Assembly: GCA_015057035.1 (NCBI GenBank)
Contig: SVFC01000003.1
Span: 1 to 64,000 of the forward strand
DNA: 64,000 nt
Source: Lachnospiraceae bacterium
GTDB lineage: Bacteria; Bacillota; Clostridia; Lachnospirales; Lachnospiraceae
Direction: 5' to 3'
Below the pieces are notes generated by a model that made no database searches, had not been told where the DNA came from, and saw only the letters and a list, made by a program, of their open reading frames with translations. Positions 50,306 through 59,744 of this stretch are shown in pieces (the stretch's first letter is position 1; every line of letters starts with the position of its first letter). The translations under genes and the position numbers were made by a program.

Positions 50306-51274
50306 ATGAGCGACTGGAAAGAAATTAGCATACACGATATAAAAGGCATTAAAATTGGTCACGCCCAGGATGAAGAGAATGCCACAGGCTGTTCTGTTAT
50401 TATTTGCGATAAAAAAGCAATTTGTGGTGTAGATGTTCGTGGAGGCGGACCTGCGTCCAGAGAAACAGAACTACTTAATCCAATGATGAGTAATGACGGA
50501 ATTAATGGACTTTTTCTTAGTGGCGGAAGTGCATACGGACTTGACGTTGCAGGTGGAATTATGAAGTATCTGGAAGAAAAAGGACAGGGGGTTAAGGTAG
50601 GAAATGAAATCGTTCCTATCGTCGTGGGTTCCTGCATTTTCGACTTGGGATGCGTAAATGGCAAAGTGCGTCCAGATGCCAAGATGGGCTATGAGGCTTG
50701 TTTAGATAGTGAGAAAAACATCGAGCGTAATGGTAACGTGGGCGCTGGAATGGGGGCCACCGTCGGCAAAATGCATGGCGCAGAACATTCTATGAAGTCT
50801 GGATTGGGTTGTTATGCGATTCAGGTGGGAAGTATTCAGGTTGGCGCTATCGTGTCTGTAAATGCCATTGGCGATGTGTTTGAGATGGATTCCCAGAAGC
50901 AGTTGGCGGGACTCCTGAATAAAGAGAAAGACGGCATGATTTCCAGTGAGATTGAAGCGGTGAAGTTGTTACAGTTAGCAAGTCTGTTTTCTTTTAACAC
51001 GACGATTGGTGCGATTGTCACCAATGCGAAATTGGATAAAGCCGATATGAATAAGGTGGCGGCTATGGCCAGCAACGGTGTTGCAAGAACCATCCGTCCA
51101 GTAAACACCTCTATGGATGGAGATTCTGTCTATGCTCTTGCTACAGGCAAGGTGAAGAGTAGTGCAGACGTGGTGGGAACATTGGCGGCTCATGTGATGG
51201 GCAAAGCCATCAACCGTGCTGTGTTGGAGACGGAAGAGAAGTACGGATATAAATCTGCACAGAGTTTTTTATAA
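50306..51274 (+). CDS. P1-family (DmpA/S58-type) peptidase
   Basis: A 322-residue N-terminal-nucleophile hydrolase. VRGGGPASRETELL, FLSGGSAYGLDVAGG and FNTTIGAIVTNAKLDK are family blocks; self-cleavage is expected before the nucleophile in the last. Members cleave beta- or D-aminopeptides. No signal peptide. The role in the cell is not known; salvage of peptidoglycan or foreign peptides is possible. GGAGG precedes the ATG by 8 bases. Confidence 0.88.
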   Translation: MSDWKEISIHDIKGIKIGHAQDEENATGCSVIICDKKAICGVDVRGGGPASRETELLNPMMSNDGINGLFLSGGSAYGLDVAGGIMKYLEEKGQGVKVGNEIVPIVVGSCIFDLGCVNGKVRPDAKMGYEACLDSEKNIERNGNVGAGMGATVGKMHGAEHSMKSGLGCYAIQVGSIQVGAIVSVNAIGDVFEMDSQKQLAGLLNKEKDGMISSEIEAVKLLQLASLFSFNTTIGAIVTNAKLDKADMNKVAAMASNGVARTIRPVNTSMDGDSVYALATGKVKSSADVVGTLAAHVMGKAINRAVLETEEKYGYKSAQSFL

Positions 51275-51361
51275 ACTGTGTTATACATATAGTAGAGTGT
51301 GAAGTGTTGCAAAGAATATAATATTACGTAAGAAATATAAGATTAAGAAGGCGAAACTGAC

Positions 51362-52708
51362 GTGAGTAATAGTAGCAAACAACAAATGAGCCATTATGAT
51401 AAGATGACTCAGACGCCTCTGGTGAAGTTAATAGTCTCTCTTGGTATTCCAACCACCATATCGATGCTGGTAACCAGTATCTACAATATGGCAGATACAT
51501 ATTTTGTTGGAACATTGGGAGAAAGTCAGCAGGGGGCCACAGGAATTCTGTTTACTTTGCAGGCAATCATTCAGGCGATTGCATTTATGCTGGGCCAAGG
51601 TTCAGGAACTATGGTTTCCAAGGCACAGGCAGACAGAAACGATGAAGAAGCAAATGAATATGTATCCACAGGCTTTTATACAGCATTGGCATTTGGCTTG
51701 GTGCTGATGGCAGGTGGTTTGGTATTCTTAAAACCGTTTATGAGACTTTTAGGAAGTACAGAAACAATTTTGCCATATGCAATGCAGTATGGCGCATGTG
51801 TGCTTCTCAGTTGTCCTATGGTTATGGGCTCATTTGTGTTGAATAACAACTTAAGGTATGAGGGAAAAGCTTTTTTCTCAATGATTGGTTTGGTATCAGG
51901 TAGTTTGATTAATATTCTGGGAGATTATTTGTTAGTAATAGTATTCCCATTTGGAGTATTAGGTGCCGGTATTTCGACGGCGATATCACAGACGATTAGT
52001 TTTTGTGTATTACTGTTTTTCTATCGAAGAAGAGCCCTTGGAAAAATTCGTTTTTCTTCCATTAGTAGAAATTTCAAAGTTTATGCAACGATTTGCAAGG
52101 TCGGTTTCCCAGCACTGGTTCGTCAGGGACTTACATCCATTTCCAATGGTTTGTTAAACAATCTGACAAGACCATACGGCGACGCTGCGATTGCGGCAAT
52201 GAGTGTTGTAAATCGTTTCAGTGCATTTGTGATGTGTGTAGGATTAGGAATTGGCCAAGGATACCAGCCTGTAGCATCCTTCAACTATCAGGCAAAGAAA
52301 TTGGATCGTGTAAAGAAGGGCTTACTTGTTACGATGGCAATTAGTGTGGCGCTTGTGGCAATGCTAGCGATTCCAGGTTTTATTTTCGCAGAACAGATTG
52401 TGTGGATGTTCCAAAAGAGTGAAGCGGTAGCAGAGATTGGCGTTTTTGCATTGCGATGTGCCTGTGTAGGAACCTTGTTCCTGCCATTATCAGTACCGGT
52501 AAATATGTTGTATCAGAGTACGAGACAAGTAATGGCATCTACACTGTTGTCATTGCTTCGTTCAGGACTTATGTTTATTCCAACATTGATTATTACAACA
52601 AGCTTGTGGGGCATTACGGGCATTCAGATTTCCCAGCCGTTGGCAGATATATTGACAGGATTTGCGACTATACCATTTATTGTGGCATTTATGCGCAGGA
52701 AAGAATAG
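51362..52708 (+). CDS. MATE-family efflux protein, second copy
   Basis: 448 residues and twelve predicted helices. LVKLIVSLGIPTTISMLVTSIYNMADTYFVGTLG is the MATE start; GFPALVRQGLTSISNGLLNN begins the second half. It is distantly related to the copy at 15396. GTG is the start, with AAGAAGG upstream. Substrate unknown. The dCMP deaminase gene follows 27 bp downstream, but no link in function is evident. Confidence 0.9.
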   Translation: MSNSSKQQMSHYDKMTQTPLVKLIVSLGIPTTISMLVTSIYNMADTYFVGTLGESQQGATGILFTLQAIIQAIAFMLGQGSGTMVSKAQADRNDEEANEYVSTGFYTALAFGLVLMAGGLVFLKPFMRLLGSTETILPYAMQYGACVLLSCPMVMGSFVLNNNLRYEGKAFFSMIGLVSGSLINILGDYLLVIVFPFGVLGAGISTAISQTISFCVLLFFYRRRALGKIRFSSISRNFKVYATICKVGFPALVRQGLTSISNGLLNNLTRPYGDAAIAAMSVVNRFSAFVMCVGLGIGQGYQPVASFNYQAKKLDRVKKGLLVTMAISVALVAMLAIPGFIFAEQIVWMFQKSEAVAEIGVFALRCACVGTLFLPLSVPVNMLYQSTRQVMASTLLSLLRSGLMFIPTLIITTSLWGITGIQISQPLADILTGFATIPFIVAFMRRKE

Positions 52709-52735
52709 ATAGGAAATATACAAGGAGAAGATATT

Positions 52736-53224
52736 ATGGAAAGAAGAGATAAGGTTAACTACTATTTAGATTTGGCAGATGTGGTATCCCAGAGAGGCAC
52801 CTGTCTTCGTAGACGTTATGGTGCAGTTATCGTAAAAAATGATGAAGTTATTTCTACAGGTTATGTAGGGGCGCCTCGAGGCAGACAGAACTGTTCGGAT
52901 TTGGGGTACTGTATTCGCCAGAAATTGAATATCCCTCGTGGAGAACGCTATGAATTATGCCGTAGTGTTCATGCAGAAGCCAATGCCATCATCAGCGCCG
53001 AACGTGAGAAAATGATTGGTAGTACGATTTATCTTTCAGGCCGTGAAGTGGATACGGGAGAGATTATTTATCATTCCAATAGTTGTTCTATGTGTAAACG
53101 AATGATTATCAATGCTGGCATTGAAAAGGTAGTAATTCGCGACACTATGGAGGAGTATCGAATTGTGAATGTTCAAGATTGGATTGATGATGATGAATCA
53201 TTGATTGGAACTTTTGGGTATTAA
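52736..53224 (+). CDS. Deoxycytidylate deaminase (ComEB type)
   Basis: A 162-residue zinc deaminase: VHAEANAI carries the catalytic histidine and glutamate and SNSCSMCKRMI the two zinc cysteines. GAPRGRQNCSDLGYC with cysteines is typical of dCMP deaminases of the ComEB group. It converts dCMP to dUMP for thymidylate synthesis. AAGGAG is 8 bases before the ATG. A terminator follows. Confidence 0.92.
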   Translation: MERRDKVNYYLDLADVVSQRGTCLRRRYGAVIVKNDEVISTGYVGAPRGRQNCSDLGYCIRQKLNIPRGERYELCRSVHAEANAIISAEREKMIGSTIYLSGREVDTGEIIYHSNSCSMCKRMIINAGIEKVVIRDTMEEYRIVNVQDWIDDDESLIGTFGY

Positions 53225-53238
53225 AAAGAGTTTTTGTG

Positions 53239-53275
53239 AAGAGACAGGTTGTAGAAAAACCTGTCTCTTATTTTG
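53239..53275 (+). terminator. dCMP deaminase terminator
   Basis: AAGAGACAGGTT at 53239-53250 pairs perfectly with 53258-53269 around 7 bases, followed by ATTTTG. Confidence 0.82.
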
Positions 53276-53380
53276 TGCAAAATATATAAATTTCTGTAAA
53301 AATGCAAGGAACACTTGTTCGAACGGAAGGGGCGAGGTATAATTAATGTGTGCAACTTGGGGAGAAAGAAAGGGGCACAT

Positions 53381-54388
53381 ATGAAAAATGACGTAATGAA
53401 ACCAGTAATTAATGAGGTTAAGGAGGTGCTAGAAAAAGCGCGAAGTAATGTAGCAATCACGGTTAATCGTGAATTGTTAGTGTCTTACTGGAAAATAGGA
53501 GAGATTATTGTTCGTTATGAACAGAATGAACAGATTCGTGCTGCGTATGGAGAACAGACGTTGAAATTATTGGCGAAGAGATTAACAAAAGAGTTTGGGA
53601 AGGGTTTTTCAAGATCAAACTTGCAGAATATGAGATTATTTTACTTGAATTATCAAATTTGCCAGACAGTGTCTGGCAAATTGAGTTGGTCGCATTATTG
53701 TGAATTATTATCCATCTCAGATAATAACAAAAGAACTTTTTATGAAAAGGAAGCAATTAATTCAAACTGGTCGGTTCGAGAATTAAAGCGGCAAATCAGT
53801 ACATCTCTTTATGAGAGGGTGTTGTTGTCAAAGGGGGAGATGAATAAGCAAGAGGTGTTGAATTTATCTTCGAAAGGGATTGAGATGACTCAGCCAAGCG
53901 ATATTATCAAAGATCCGTATGTGTTTGAATTTCTAGGAATACCAGAGAATAAGACGATGCAAGAGGCGGATTTGCAAAGAGCATTGGTGAATCAGATTGA
54001 AAAGTTTTTACTTGAGCTAGGCAGAGGTTTTATGTTTGTCGGTGTGCAGCAGAGGATAAGCATTAATAATACGCACTATTATGCGGACATGGTTTTTTAT
54101 AATAAACCACTAAAGGCATATGTTATTGTAGAACTTAAGACGAGCAAATTATTACCAGAAGCAGTTGGGCAACTGAATATGTATTTGAACTATTATGAAA
54201 ATGAAGTAAATGACGAAGATGATAATAAGCCGATCGGTATTATTTTGTGTACGGATAAGGACTCTGTGGCGGCGGAATATGCACTTGGAGGATTATCTAA
54301 TAATATTTTTGCTTCAAAATATACATATTATATCCCCGATAAGGAGCGTTTAATTGCGGAGGTGGAGAAAGTTATTAATAGAAAATAG
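53381..54388 (+). CDS. DUF1016 (YhcG-type) PDDEXK nuclease-family protein
   Basis: The 335-residue protein has the two DUF1016 parts: an N-terminal helical domain (about 5-155; ITVNRELLVSYWKIGEIIV, FSRSNLQNMRLFY, LSWSHYCELLSI) and a C-terminal PDDEXK nuclease domain with ADMVFYNKPLKAYVIVELKT, giving the D-E-K catalytic set. Relatives are found beside type I restriction systems and in mobile DNA; none is adjacent here. The gene is AT-rich compared with neighbours, suggesting later acquisition. Start 53381 has AAAGGGG upstream. Activity and role unknown. Confidence 0.85.
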   Translation: MKNDVMKPVINEVKEVLEKARSNVAITVNRELLVSYWKIGEIIVRYEQNEQIRAAYGEQTLKLLAKRLTKEFGKGFSRSNLQNMRLFYLNYQICQTVSGKLSWSHYCELLSISDNNKRTFYEKEAINSNWSVRELKRQISTSLYERVLLSKGEMNKQEVLNLSSKGIEMTQPSDIIKDPYVFEFLGIPENKTMQEADLQRALVNQIEKFLLELGRGFMFVGVQQRISINNTHYYADMVFYNKPLKAYVIVELKTSKLLPEAVGQLNMYLNYYENEVNDEDDNKPIGIILCTDKDSVAAEYALGGLSNNIFASKYTYYIPDKERLIAEVEKVINRK

Positions 54389-54457
54389 TTATATTTCTGG
54401 GAAAAATGGTAATCATAGTACAAGAATAATCGCGCGGTATTGCGAGGAGGAGATACT

Positions 54458-55837
54458 ATGACAAAACCATTTGGATTTCGAGATAAGCTAGGATATTTGT
54501 TGGGAGACATCGGAAACGATTTTACGTTTGTGTTGTCTTCCACTTTTTTGCTCAAATTTTATACGGATGTAATGGGCGTTCCTGCAGCTGTGGTGGGAAC
54601 GATACTTATGATAGCTCGATTTGTGGACGCTTTTACAGATGTTACTATGGGGCGAATCTGTGATAAGAGCAAGGTTACAAAAAATGGAAAGTTTAAGCCA
54701 TGGATTCTCAGAATGTGTGGTCCTGTGGCATTATCTTCTTTTTTGATATATCAGAGTAGTCTTGCAGATATGCCCTTGCCATTTAAGATTGGATATTTGT
54801 TTGTAACTTATATTTTATGGGGCTCAATTTTTTACACTACTATCAATATTCCGTACGGTTCTATGGCATCTGCAATTTCAGCAGAACCAGGGGATAGACA
54901 GTCCTTATCTACTTATCGAAGTGTAGGCGCATCGGTAGCTGGTGTGGTAGTAGGTGCGTTGATTCCGTTAATCGCCTACGAGGAAGTAAATGGGATTATG
55001 GTATTAAATGGTGAGATTTTCACCTCGATAGCAGGAGTATTCTCTGTGCTGGCGATTTTGTCCTATATTGGATGTTATTATCTGGTAACGGAGCGTGTGG
55101 AGATTCCTTCCAGTGCTTCGGAAAAAGGCAATAATGTCATTGTCATGTTAAAAAATGCTATTACCAATAAGGCTTTAGTATCTATTATTGCAGCATCTAT
55201 AGTAATGTTGTTGGCACAGATGACGCTTCAATCCATGGCAAATTATGTGTTCCCAATCTATTATGGTAACACTACAGCACAGTCGGTATCCATGCTAATT
55301 ATGTTAGCTGGCTCTCTTCTTGTGGCTGCCATTGCAAAACCGATTGCTGCCCGATTTGGTAAGGCAGAAGTAGCGGTTGTGGCAAGTTTTATTGCAGCGG
55401 GGGTATGCTTGCTGCTGTTCTTCCTTCGACCAGGCAATGTGTGGGCTTATGTGGCGTTACAGTCGGTATGCTGGTTGTCCCTTGGGGTATTTGCTATGAT
55501 ATCCTGGGCGTTAATTACGGATGTAATAGACTATTCTGAAATCAAAAATGGCGTGAGAGAAGATGGTTCTGTCTATGCTTTATATTCTTTTGCGCGTAAA
55601 TTAGGGCAGGCTGGAGCTGCAGGACTCGTGGGTGCAATGCTCACTGGCATAGGATATTCCGAGTTGAACGCTGTTCAAGATAGTGTAAAAGAGGGGATTT
55701 TTAATATTTCAACCTTGATTCCTGCCATCGGATTCACTCTTTTGGCGTTAGTATTATGGTTCTGGTATCCACTTCATAAAAAGCAGGTAGATGAGAATGT
55801 GAAGATCTTAAGAGAGCGTAGAACTGGGGGTAAATAG
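54458..55837 (+). CDS. GPH-family sugar:cation symporter (MelB-like)
   Basis: 459 residues with twelve helices. RDKLGYLLGDIGNDFTFVLSSTFLLKFYTDVMG is the start motif of glycoside-pentoside-hexuronide symporters, with the cation-binding aspartates in helix 2 (RFVDAFTDVTMGRICDKS). Likely imports a di- or oligosaccharide with Na+ or H+. The GH2 gene about 2 kb away could act on the imported sugar. Start 54458 follows GAGGAGG. Confidence 0.9.
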   Translation: MTKPFGFRDKLGYLLGDIGNDFTFVLSSTFLLKFYTDVMGVPAAVVGTILMIARFVDAFTDVTMGRICDKSKVTKNGKFKPWILRMCGPVALSSFLIYQSSLADMPLPFKIGYLFVTYILWGSIFYTTINIPYGSMASAISAEPGDRQSLSTYRSVGASVAGVVVGALIPLIAYEEVNGIMVLNGEIFTSIAGVFSVLAILSYIGCYYLVTERVEIPSSASEKGNNVIVMLKNAITNKALVSIIAASIVMLLAQMTLQSMANYVFPIYYGNTTAQSVSMLIMLAGSLLVAAIAKPIAARFGKAEVAVVASFIAAGVCLLLFFLRPGNVWAYVALQSVCWLSLGVFAMISWALITDVIDYSEIKNGVREDGSVYALYSFARKLGQAGAAGLVGAMLTGIGYSELNAVQDSVKEGIFNISTLIPAIGFTLLALVLWFWYPLHKKQVDENVKILRERRTGGK

Positions 55838-55896
55838 AGTTAACGCTGGGGTGGTTTCGAATGTCGGATGCTACTCCAGTTTTATTTTTTAAAAGA

Positions 55897-55942
55897 AAAA
55901 ACAGGACCTCGCAAAGCGAATAGCCTTACGAAGTCCTGTTTT
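55897..55942. terminator. Terminator between GPH carrier and small Asn-rich gene
   Basis: AAAAACAGGAC at 55896-55906 pairs with GTCCTGTTTT at 55933-55942 around a 26-base loop with partial inner pairing. A/T runs on both sides suit both strands. Confidence 0.7.
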
Positions 55943-55959
55943 GCTACCATAGTAATATA

Positions 55960-56103
55960 TTATCTACAGTTACTTGTGCTGTTTTTAGAACTGTCTTTGT
56001 AGCTATCTTTGTAGCTGTTCTTAGAGTTGTTCTGGTTGTTAGCATTTTTTGTGCTGTTGTTTGTAGAGTTTTTAGATTCGTTGTTTGTGTTTTTTGTTGA
56101 CAT
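55960..56103 (-). CDS. Small Asn/Ser/Lys-rich protein, 47 aa
   Basis: The minus-strand ATG at 56103 is preceded by GAAAGGAAGG, a good ribosome site. The product (MSTKNTNNESKNS...) is mostly N, S, K and T, contains SYKDSYKDSSKNS and ends SNCR. It is hydrophilic and low in complexity, likely disordered, with no acidic or hydrophobic core. A terminator follows. Its promoter lies in the 57-bp gap after the HAD/kinase fusion gene, which runs the same way. Function unknown; spore-associated or RNA-binding small proteins can look like this, but no family is recognised. Confidence 0.55.
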   Translation of the reverse strand: MSTKNTNNESKNSTNNSTKNANNQNNSKNSYKDSYKDSSKNSTSNCR

Positions 56104-56160
56104 ATCTTACACCTTCCTTTCGCAATTAGAATGTGTAAAGAAGAATTTTTTATGCCACAA

Positions 56161-57276
56161 TTATTTAATATCAAGAATCTGACAAATTTGGTTAACAGCT
56201 TCCTCATATGTGGAAAATTTTACTACATAATCGCAAATTTCAGCATTTTGTTTTTCGCTATCGATGGCGATAAGTCGGTTAACTTTATCTTCGATGGAAG
56301 AGTTCTTGCGTAGGATAGAAGACATGAGAAGCTTCTTGTCGCGCTTAATGTATATGGTTGTTACATTTTTGAAATTTGTTTTTAAAGACATTGCGCCACA
56401 GATATCCATCGTGGTCAGGACGTGTTTGCCAGAAGAAAGGATTTTTTCTACGTCGGCTTTCTTGGAACCATAGCCGTGACCTGCGTACATGGTTGACTGG
56501 AACATTTCGCCGCTTTCGCACATCTGCCGAAAGTCTTCTAATGGAACATAGTTATACCATTCGTTCTTTTCCACAGCTGTAGGGTCGTTGGTGGTGTAGC
56601 TCATCAGCTTTTCAAAACGGTCAGTTTTGGACAGAACCTGAGTAGCAATCTTGGATTTACCACTACCAGATGGTCCAACGAGAACCACAATGTTTGGTTC
56701 ATCCAAAGAGAACTGTTTTGGCTGGGTGCTGTAACTGTCGGCGATGCATTCTACTACTTTTAAGAATTCGTCGTAGGTATTTACGGACAGCATTCCGGTA
56801 GCATCTTTGTTCCAAGGACGACGCATCAGTACTGGATAGGTTGCATTGGAATCTAAGATGTTGTGCATTCCGTCGTCAAAGAGAATGTCTACGTGGATTT
56901 TTTCTTTGCTGGAGCCCATGTAGATGTGGTCTGCAGGAATTTCAGGAAATTCTTCCATAATTCTCTTGGCACGAATCCCCATAAATTCTGGTGGAATGGC
57001 AGTACATACATAGACTTCTGTCATCTGTGCAAGTTTGCGGACGAACTCTTTGGCTCCTTTGATGACAGGTTGCGTGCGGTAGAATTCTGGATCATTGAAA
57101 AATTCAAAGATTACGTCAATTCTTGTGCCATGTTTTCCCCAGTGTTCCTGTTCATAAATGGTAAGTGGCGGATCAAAGTTGTATTTTTCGTTAGCTAACT
57201 GCACTGCATAACTGGTGCATTCCATCAATAAGTCATCCACATCCAAAGCTGTTGATAAGCGATATTTTCTGTTCAT
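56161..57276 (-). CDS. HAD 5'-nucleotidase / guanylate-kinase-like fusion, copy 2
   Basis: 371 residues, same domain order as the protein at 4038. HAD motif I reads ALDVDDLL (D12, D14), motif II VCTAIPPE, and DILFDDGMHN holds the late acidic pair. The C-terminal domain has GPSGSGKSKIA with a normal Ser, LMSYTTNDP, YAGHGYGSKKADVEKIL and MDICGAMSL. Long matched blocks (FMGIRAKRIMEEFPEIP, NATYPVLMRRPWN) show clear paralogy. Copy 1 has Asn at the Walker A position, so the two may differ in kinase activity. It follows the GH2 gene on the same strand but beyond a terminator. GGGAGGG precedes the ATG. Confidence 0.78.
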   Translation of the reverse strand: MNRKYRLSTALDVDDLLMECTSYAVQLANEKYNFDPPLTIYEQEHWGKHGTRIDVIFEFFNDPEFYRTQPVIKGAKEFVRKLAQMTEVYVCTAIPPEFMGIRAKRIMEEFPEIPADHIYMGSSKEKIHVDILFDDGMHNILDSNATYPVLMRRPWNKDATGMLSVNTYDEFLKVVECIADSYSTQPKQFSLDEPNIVVLVGPSGSGKSKIATQVLSKTDRFEKLMSYTTNDPTAVEKNEWYNYVPLEDFRQMCESGEMFQSTMYAGHGYGSKKADVEKILSSGKHVLTTMDICGAMSLKTNFKNVTTIYIKRDKKLLMSSILRKNSSIEDKVNRLIAIDSEKQNAEICDYVVKFSTYEEAVNQICQILDIK

Positions 57277-57345
57277 AATAATTCCCTCCCTTGTATTATA
57301 TTAGTATGAAATTCCATAAGCGGAATTTTAACTGCGATGGTATAA

Positions 57346-57388
57346 AAAGAGCTTCCCGCATTTGATACAGAAACACGGAAAGCTCTTT
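57346..57388. terminator. GH2 terminator (bidirectional)
   Basis: AAAGAGCTTCCCG at 57346-57358 pairs with 57376-57388 at 12 of 13 positions. Minus-strand T's follow for the GH2 gene; the plus side has ATTTTTT. Confidence 0.78.
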
Positions 57389-57464
57389 ATTTTTTGATAC
57401 TATATTATATTACAGGGTTAAAGTCAAGGGACACTTGAGCATTTTTACCCATTTTCCAGGGAAA

Positions 57465-59705
57465 TTATGCCATAGGAATTTCGTTTAACTTAGCGTTGAT
57501 TGCTAATAACTGTTCCTTGGTAACAGCTGGAGCACCTTCCTGTTTTGGAAGCATTCCGATAAGACGAAGAATTGTAAAGCTTCCTAACATCTTAAGCATA
57601 TCAGAAGTCATGCCCTGAGCCTGCGCAGCCACATCACCGCCGCCCATCATAGCGCCCATGAATTCTCCAAAGATTGCCATGCCGGCAGGAGTCTTCATGA
57701 TTTCATCTAATCTGGAGTTGATTGACAGGTGGCCTTCGATTTCGGTTACGTCGAACCAGTTGAGGATGGCTCCCTGTTCTTTTAATCTGTAGTCTTCGTT
57801 GAAGGTATCAACCTTGCGAATGTGTCCTTCATCCTTGAAGTCACCAGCAACAGCAACGAGAGTTGTTTCTCCTTTGTTTGGAACATTGAAGTAGAAGAAG
57901 TGATCTTCTGCTTTTACCTTACCAAGGCTTACTCCGTTAGCGAATAATTCAACTTCTGGAAGGTTAGAGTATACAGTAACCTTTGTAACATCTTCTACAC
58001 GGTCTACATAACGTTTTCCACAGAGATGTACGAATGGGTCGTCGGATAACCAAGCTTTGTAAGCATAGAAGGAATCCTTTTTGTATTTTCTGTCGAAAGT
58101 AACAAGACCCTTGTGGTTCTGTCCGTTTTCGCCACCTTCGTTACGTGAGTCAGCACCGAAGTCAAACATATTCCATACGTGAGTAGCCCAGAGGTATTTT
58201 CTTGTGAAGAGCTGTTTGATGAGTTCTTCATGGTAGTATGCCTGATATTCTTCTGTGTAGTCACCCTGTTTTGGATCAGAGGTATGCCAGTTCAACGCTT
58301 CGCATCCATACTCGGAACATCCAACAGGAAGGTTAGGATATTTTGCATGGAAATTATCGAACCAAGGCCCGTTGTCAGCTACGTCGCCACCGTACCATCC
58401 GAAGTAGTGGTTCCAAGATACAGTGTCAGGAACCTGAATATATGGGTCATCTATAGGACACATAGAAACGATTGCCATTGTGGTCAAACGTGTTTTGTCC
58501 ATTTCATGAACTAAGTCATTTAATACTTTGTGGTTGTCGATTAAGTCATCGCTGGAACCCTGCATGCTGATTTCGTTTGAAAGACCCCAAACAACGATGG
58601 ATGGGTGGTTGTAATTCTGGATTACAAGTTCTTTCATCTGAGAGATCGTGTTTTCTCTACCAGTTGGCATATGGTTTGAGATATATGGGATTTCAGCCCA
58701 GATGACCATACCTCTTTCATCACATAAATCATAGAAATACTGGTCATGCTGATAATGTGCAAGACGGATGGTTGTTGCACCAACTTCGCAAATCAGGTCC
58801 ATATCTTCGTCATGGTGTTCTGGAAGAAGAGCGTTACCAATTCCCCATCTGTCCTGATGACGGGATACACCACGAAGTGGATATTCCTCGCCGTTTAAGA
58901 TAAATCCTCTGTTAGGATCGATTTCATAGGAACGGCAACCAAAACGTGTAGATACGTTATCAATAGTTGTGCCATTGTCTACTAAGCAAACATCTGCTGT
59001 GTAGAGATATGGATCTTTGCGGCCATGCCAGAGATGTGCGTTTTTGATACGGAAGGTTACGCTTGTTTCGTCAGCACCTACTTTGTCAGCAGCAACAACC
59101 TTGCCTTCAGCGTCTTTTAATGTGTACATAAGTTCCTGACCAGCTTTAGCATTGGTAAGGTATACGTCTACTTTTACAGTAGCGTCTGCACCGTCGATTT
59201 CAGGTGTTACGGCAATACCAGGGCCACCATAGTAATCAAGATCAAAATGAGAATCATTTACAGCAATAATGTTAACATTACGGTAAAGACCACCATAGAA
59301 GGTGAAGTCGGCCATCTGTGGGTAAACAGTCTGGTTTGCTGCGTTGTCAACTTCTACTACGATTAAAGTTTCGTCTGTTAATTCCTCTGTAATATTTACT
59401 CTCCAGGTTGAGTAACCACCATCGTGAGATGCAACGTTCTTTCCGTTGATGTAAACCTTGGCAGAAGAATTTGCCCCATTGAATTCTAAGTAGTACTGAT
59501 CTGCCTTTGGAAGGTCAACTTTAGAAACTTTCTTAGCATAGTAAGCAGTTCCACGATATAAATCGTTGCCACCATCCTGACCATCAATGTCATTCCAGGT
59601 ATGTGGAAGTGTTACCCAGTACCATTTTTCAGGCATTGTAGCTGGTACGGAAGTAGCTTCTTTGGAAAATGCCCATTTTGTGTTCAGATTGTAAATCTGT
59701 CTCAT
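57465..59705 (-). CDS. GH2 beta-galactosidase-type glycosidase
   Basis: 746 residues without signal peptide. The N-terminal sandwich has WYWVTLPHTWNDIDGQDGGNDLYRGTAYY; the barrel has SRHQDRWGIGNAL, WGLSNEIS with acid/base E378, and PVGCSEYG with nucleophile E465. It likely hydrolyses beta-galactosides in the cytosol. A C-terminal tail of about 110 residues after the family core (about 640-746) includes a Met/Gly-rich stretch (FMGAMMGGGDVAAQAQG) and helices, perhaps for oligomer contact. AAGGAGG precedes the ATG. The promoter has an operator-like repeat, so it is probably repressed without substrate. Confidence 0.9.
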   Translation of the reverse strand: MRQIYNLNTKWAFSKEATSVPATMPEKWYWVTLPHTWNDIDGQDGGNDLYRGTAYYAKKVSKVDLPKADQYYLEFNGANSSAKVYINGKNVASHDGGYSTWRVNITEELTDETLIVVEVDNAANQTVYPQMADFTFYGGLYRNVNIIAVNDSHFDLDYYGGPGIAVTPEIDGADATVKVDVYLTNAKAGQELMYTLKDAEGKVVAADKVGADETSVTFRIKNAHLWHGRKDPYLYTADVCLVDNGTTIDNVSTRFGCRSYEIDPNRGFILNGEEYPLRGVSRHQDRWGIGNALLPEHHDEDMDLICEVGATTIRLAHYQHDQYFYDLCDERGMVIWAEIPYISNHMPTGRENTISQMKELVIQNYNHPSIVVWGLSNEISMQGSSDDLIDNHKVLNDLVHEMDKTRLTTMAIVSMCPIDDPYIQVPDTVSWNHYFGWYGGDVADNGPWFDNFHAKYPNLPVGCSEYGCEALNWHTSDPKQGDYTEEYQAYYHEELIKQLFTRKYLWATHVWNMFDFGADSRNEGGENGQNHKGLVTFDRKYKKDSFYAYKAWLSDDPFVHLCGKRYVDRVEDVTKVTVYSNLPEVELFANGVSLGKVKAEDHFFYFNVPNKGETTLVAVAGDFKDEGHIRKVDTFNEDYRLKEQGAILNWFDVTEIEGHLSINSRLDEIMKTPAGMAIFGEFMGAMMGGGDVAAQAQGMTSDMLKMLGSFTILRLIGMLPKQEGAPAVTKEQLLAINAKLNEIPMA

Positions 59706-59744
59706 GCTGTAAAATCCTCCTTATAATAAAAATCGTTCTGTTCT

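Noticed and set aside
55944-56207. 87-residue minus-strand frame over the Asn-rich gene
   Set aside because: It lacks a ribosome site and overlaps the HAD/kinase gene; the 47-residue frame has a proper start, stop and terminator.
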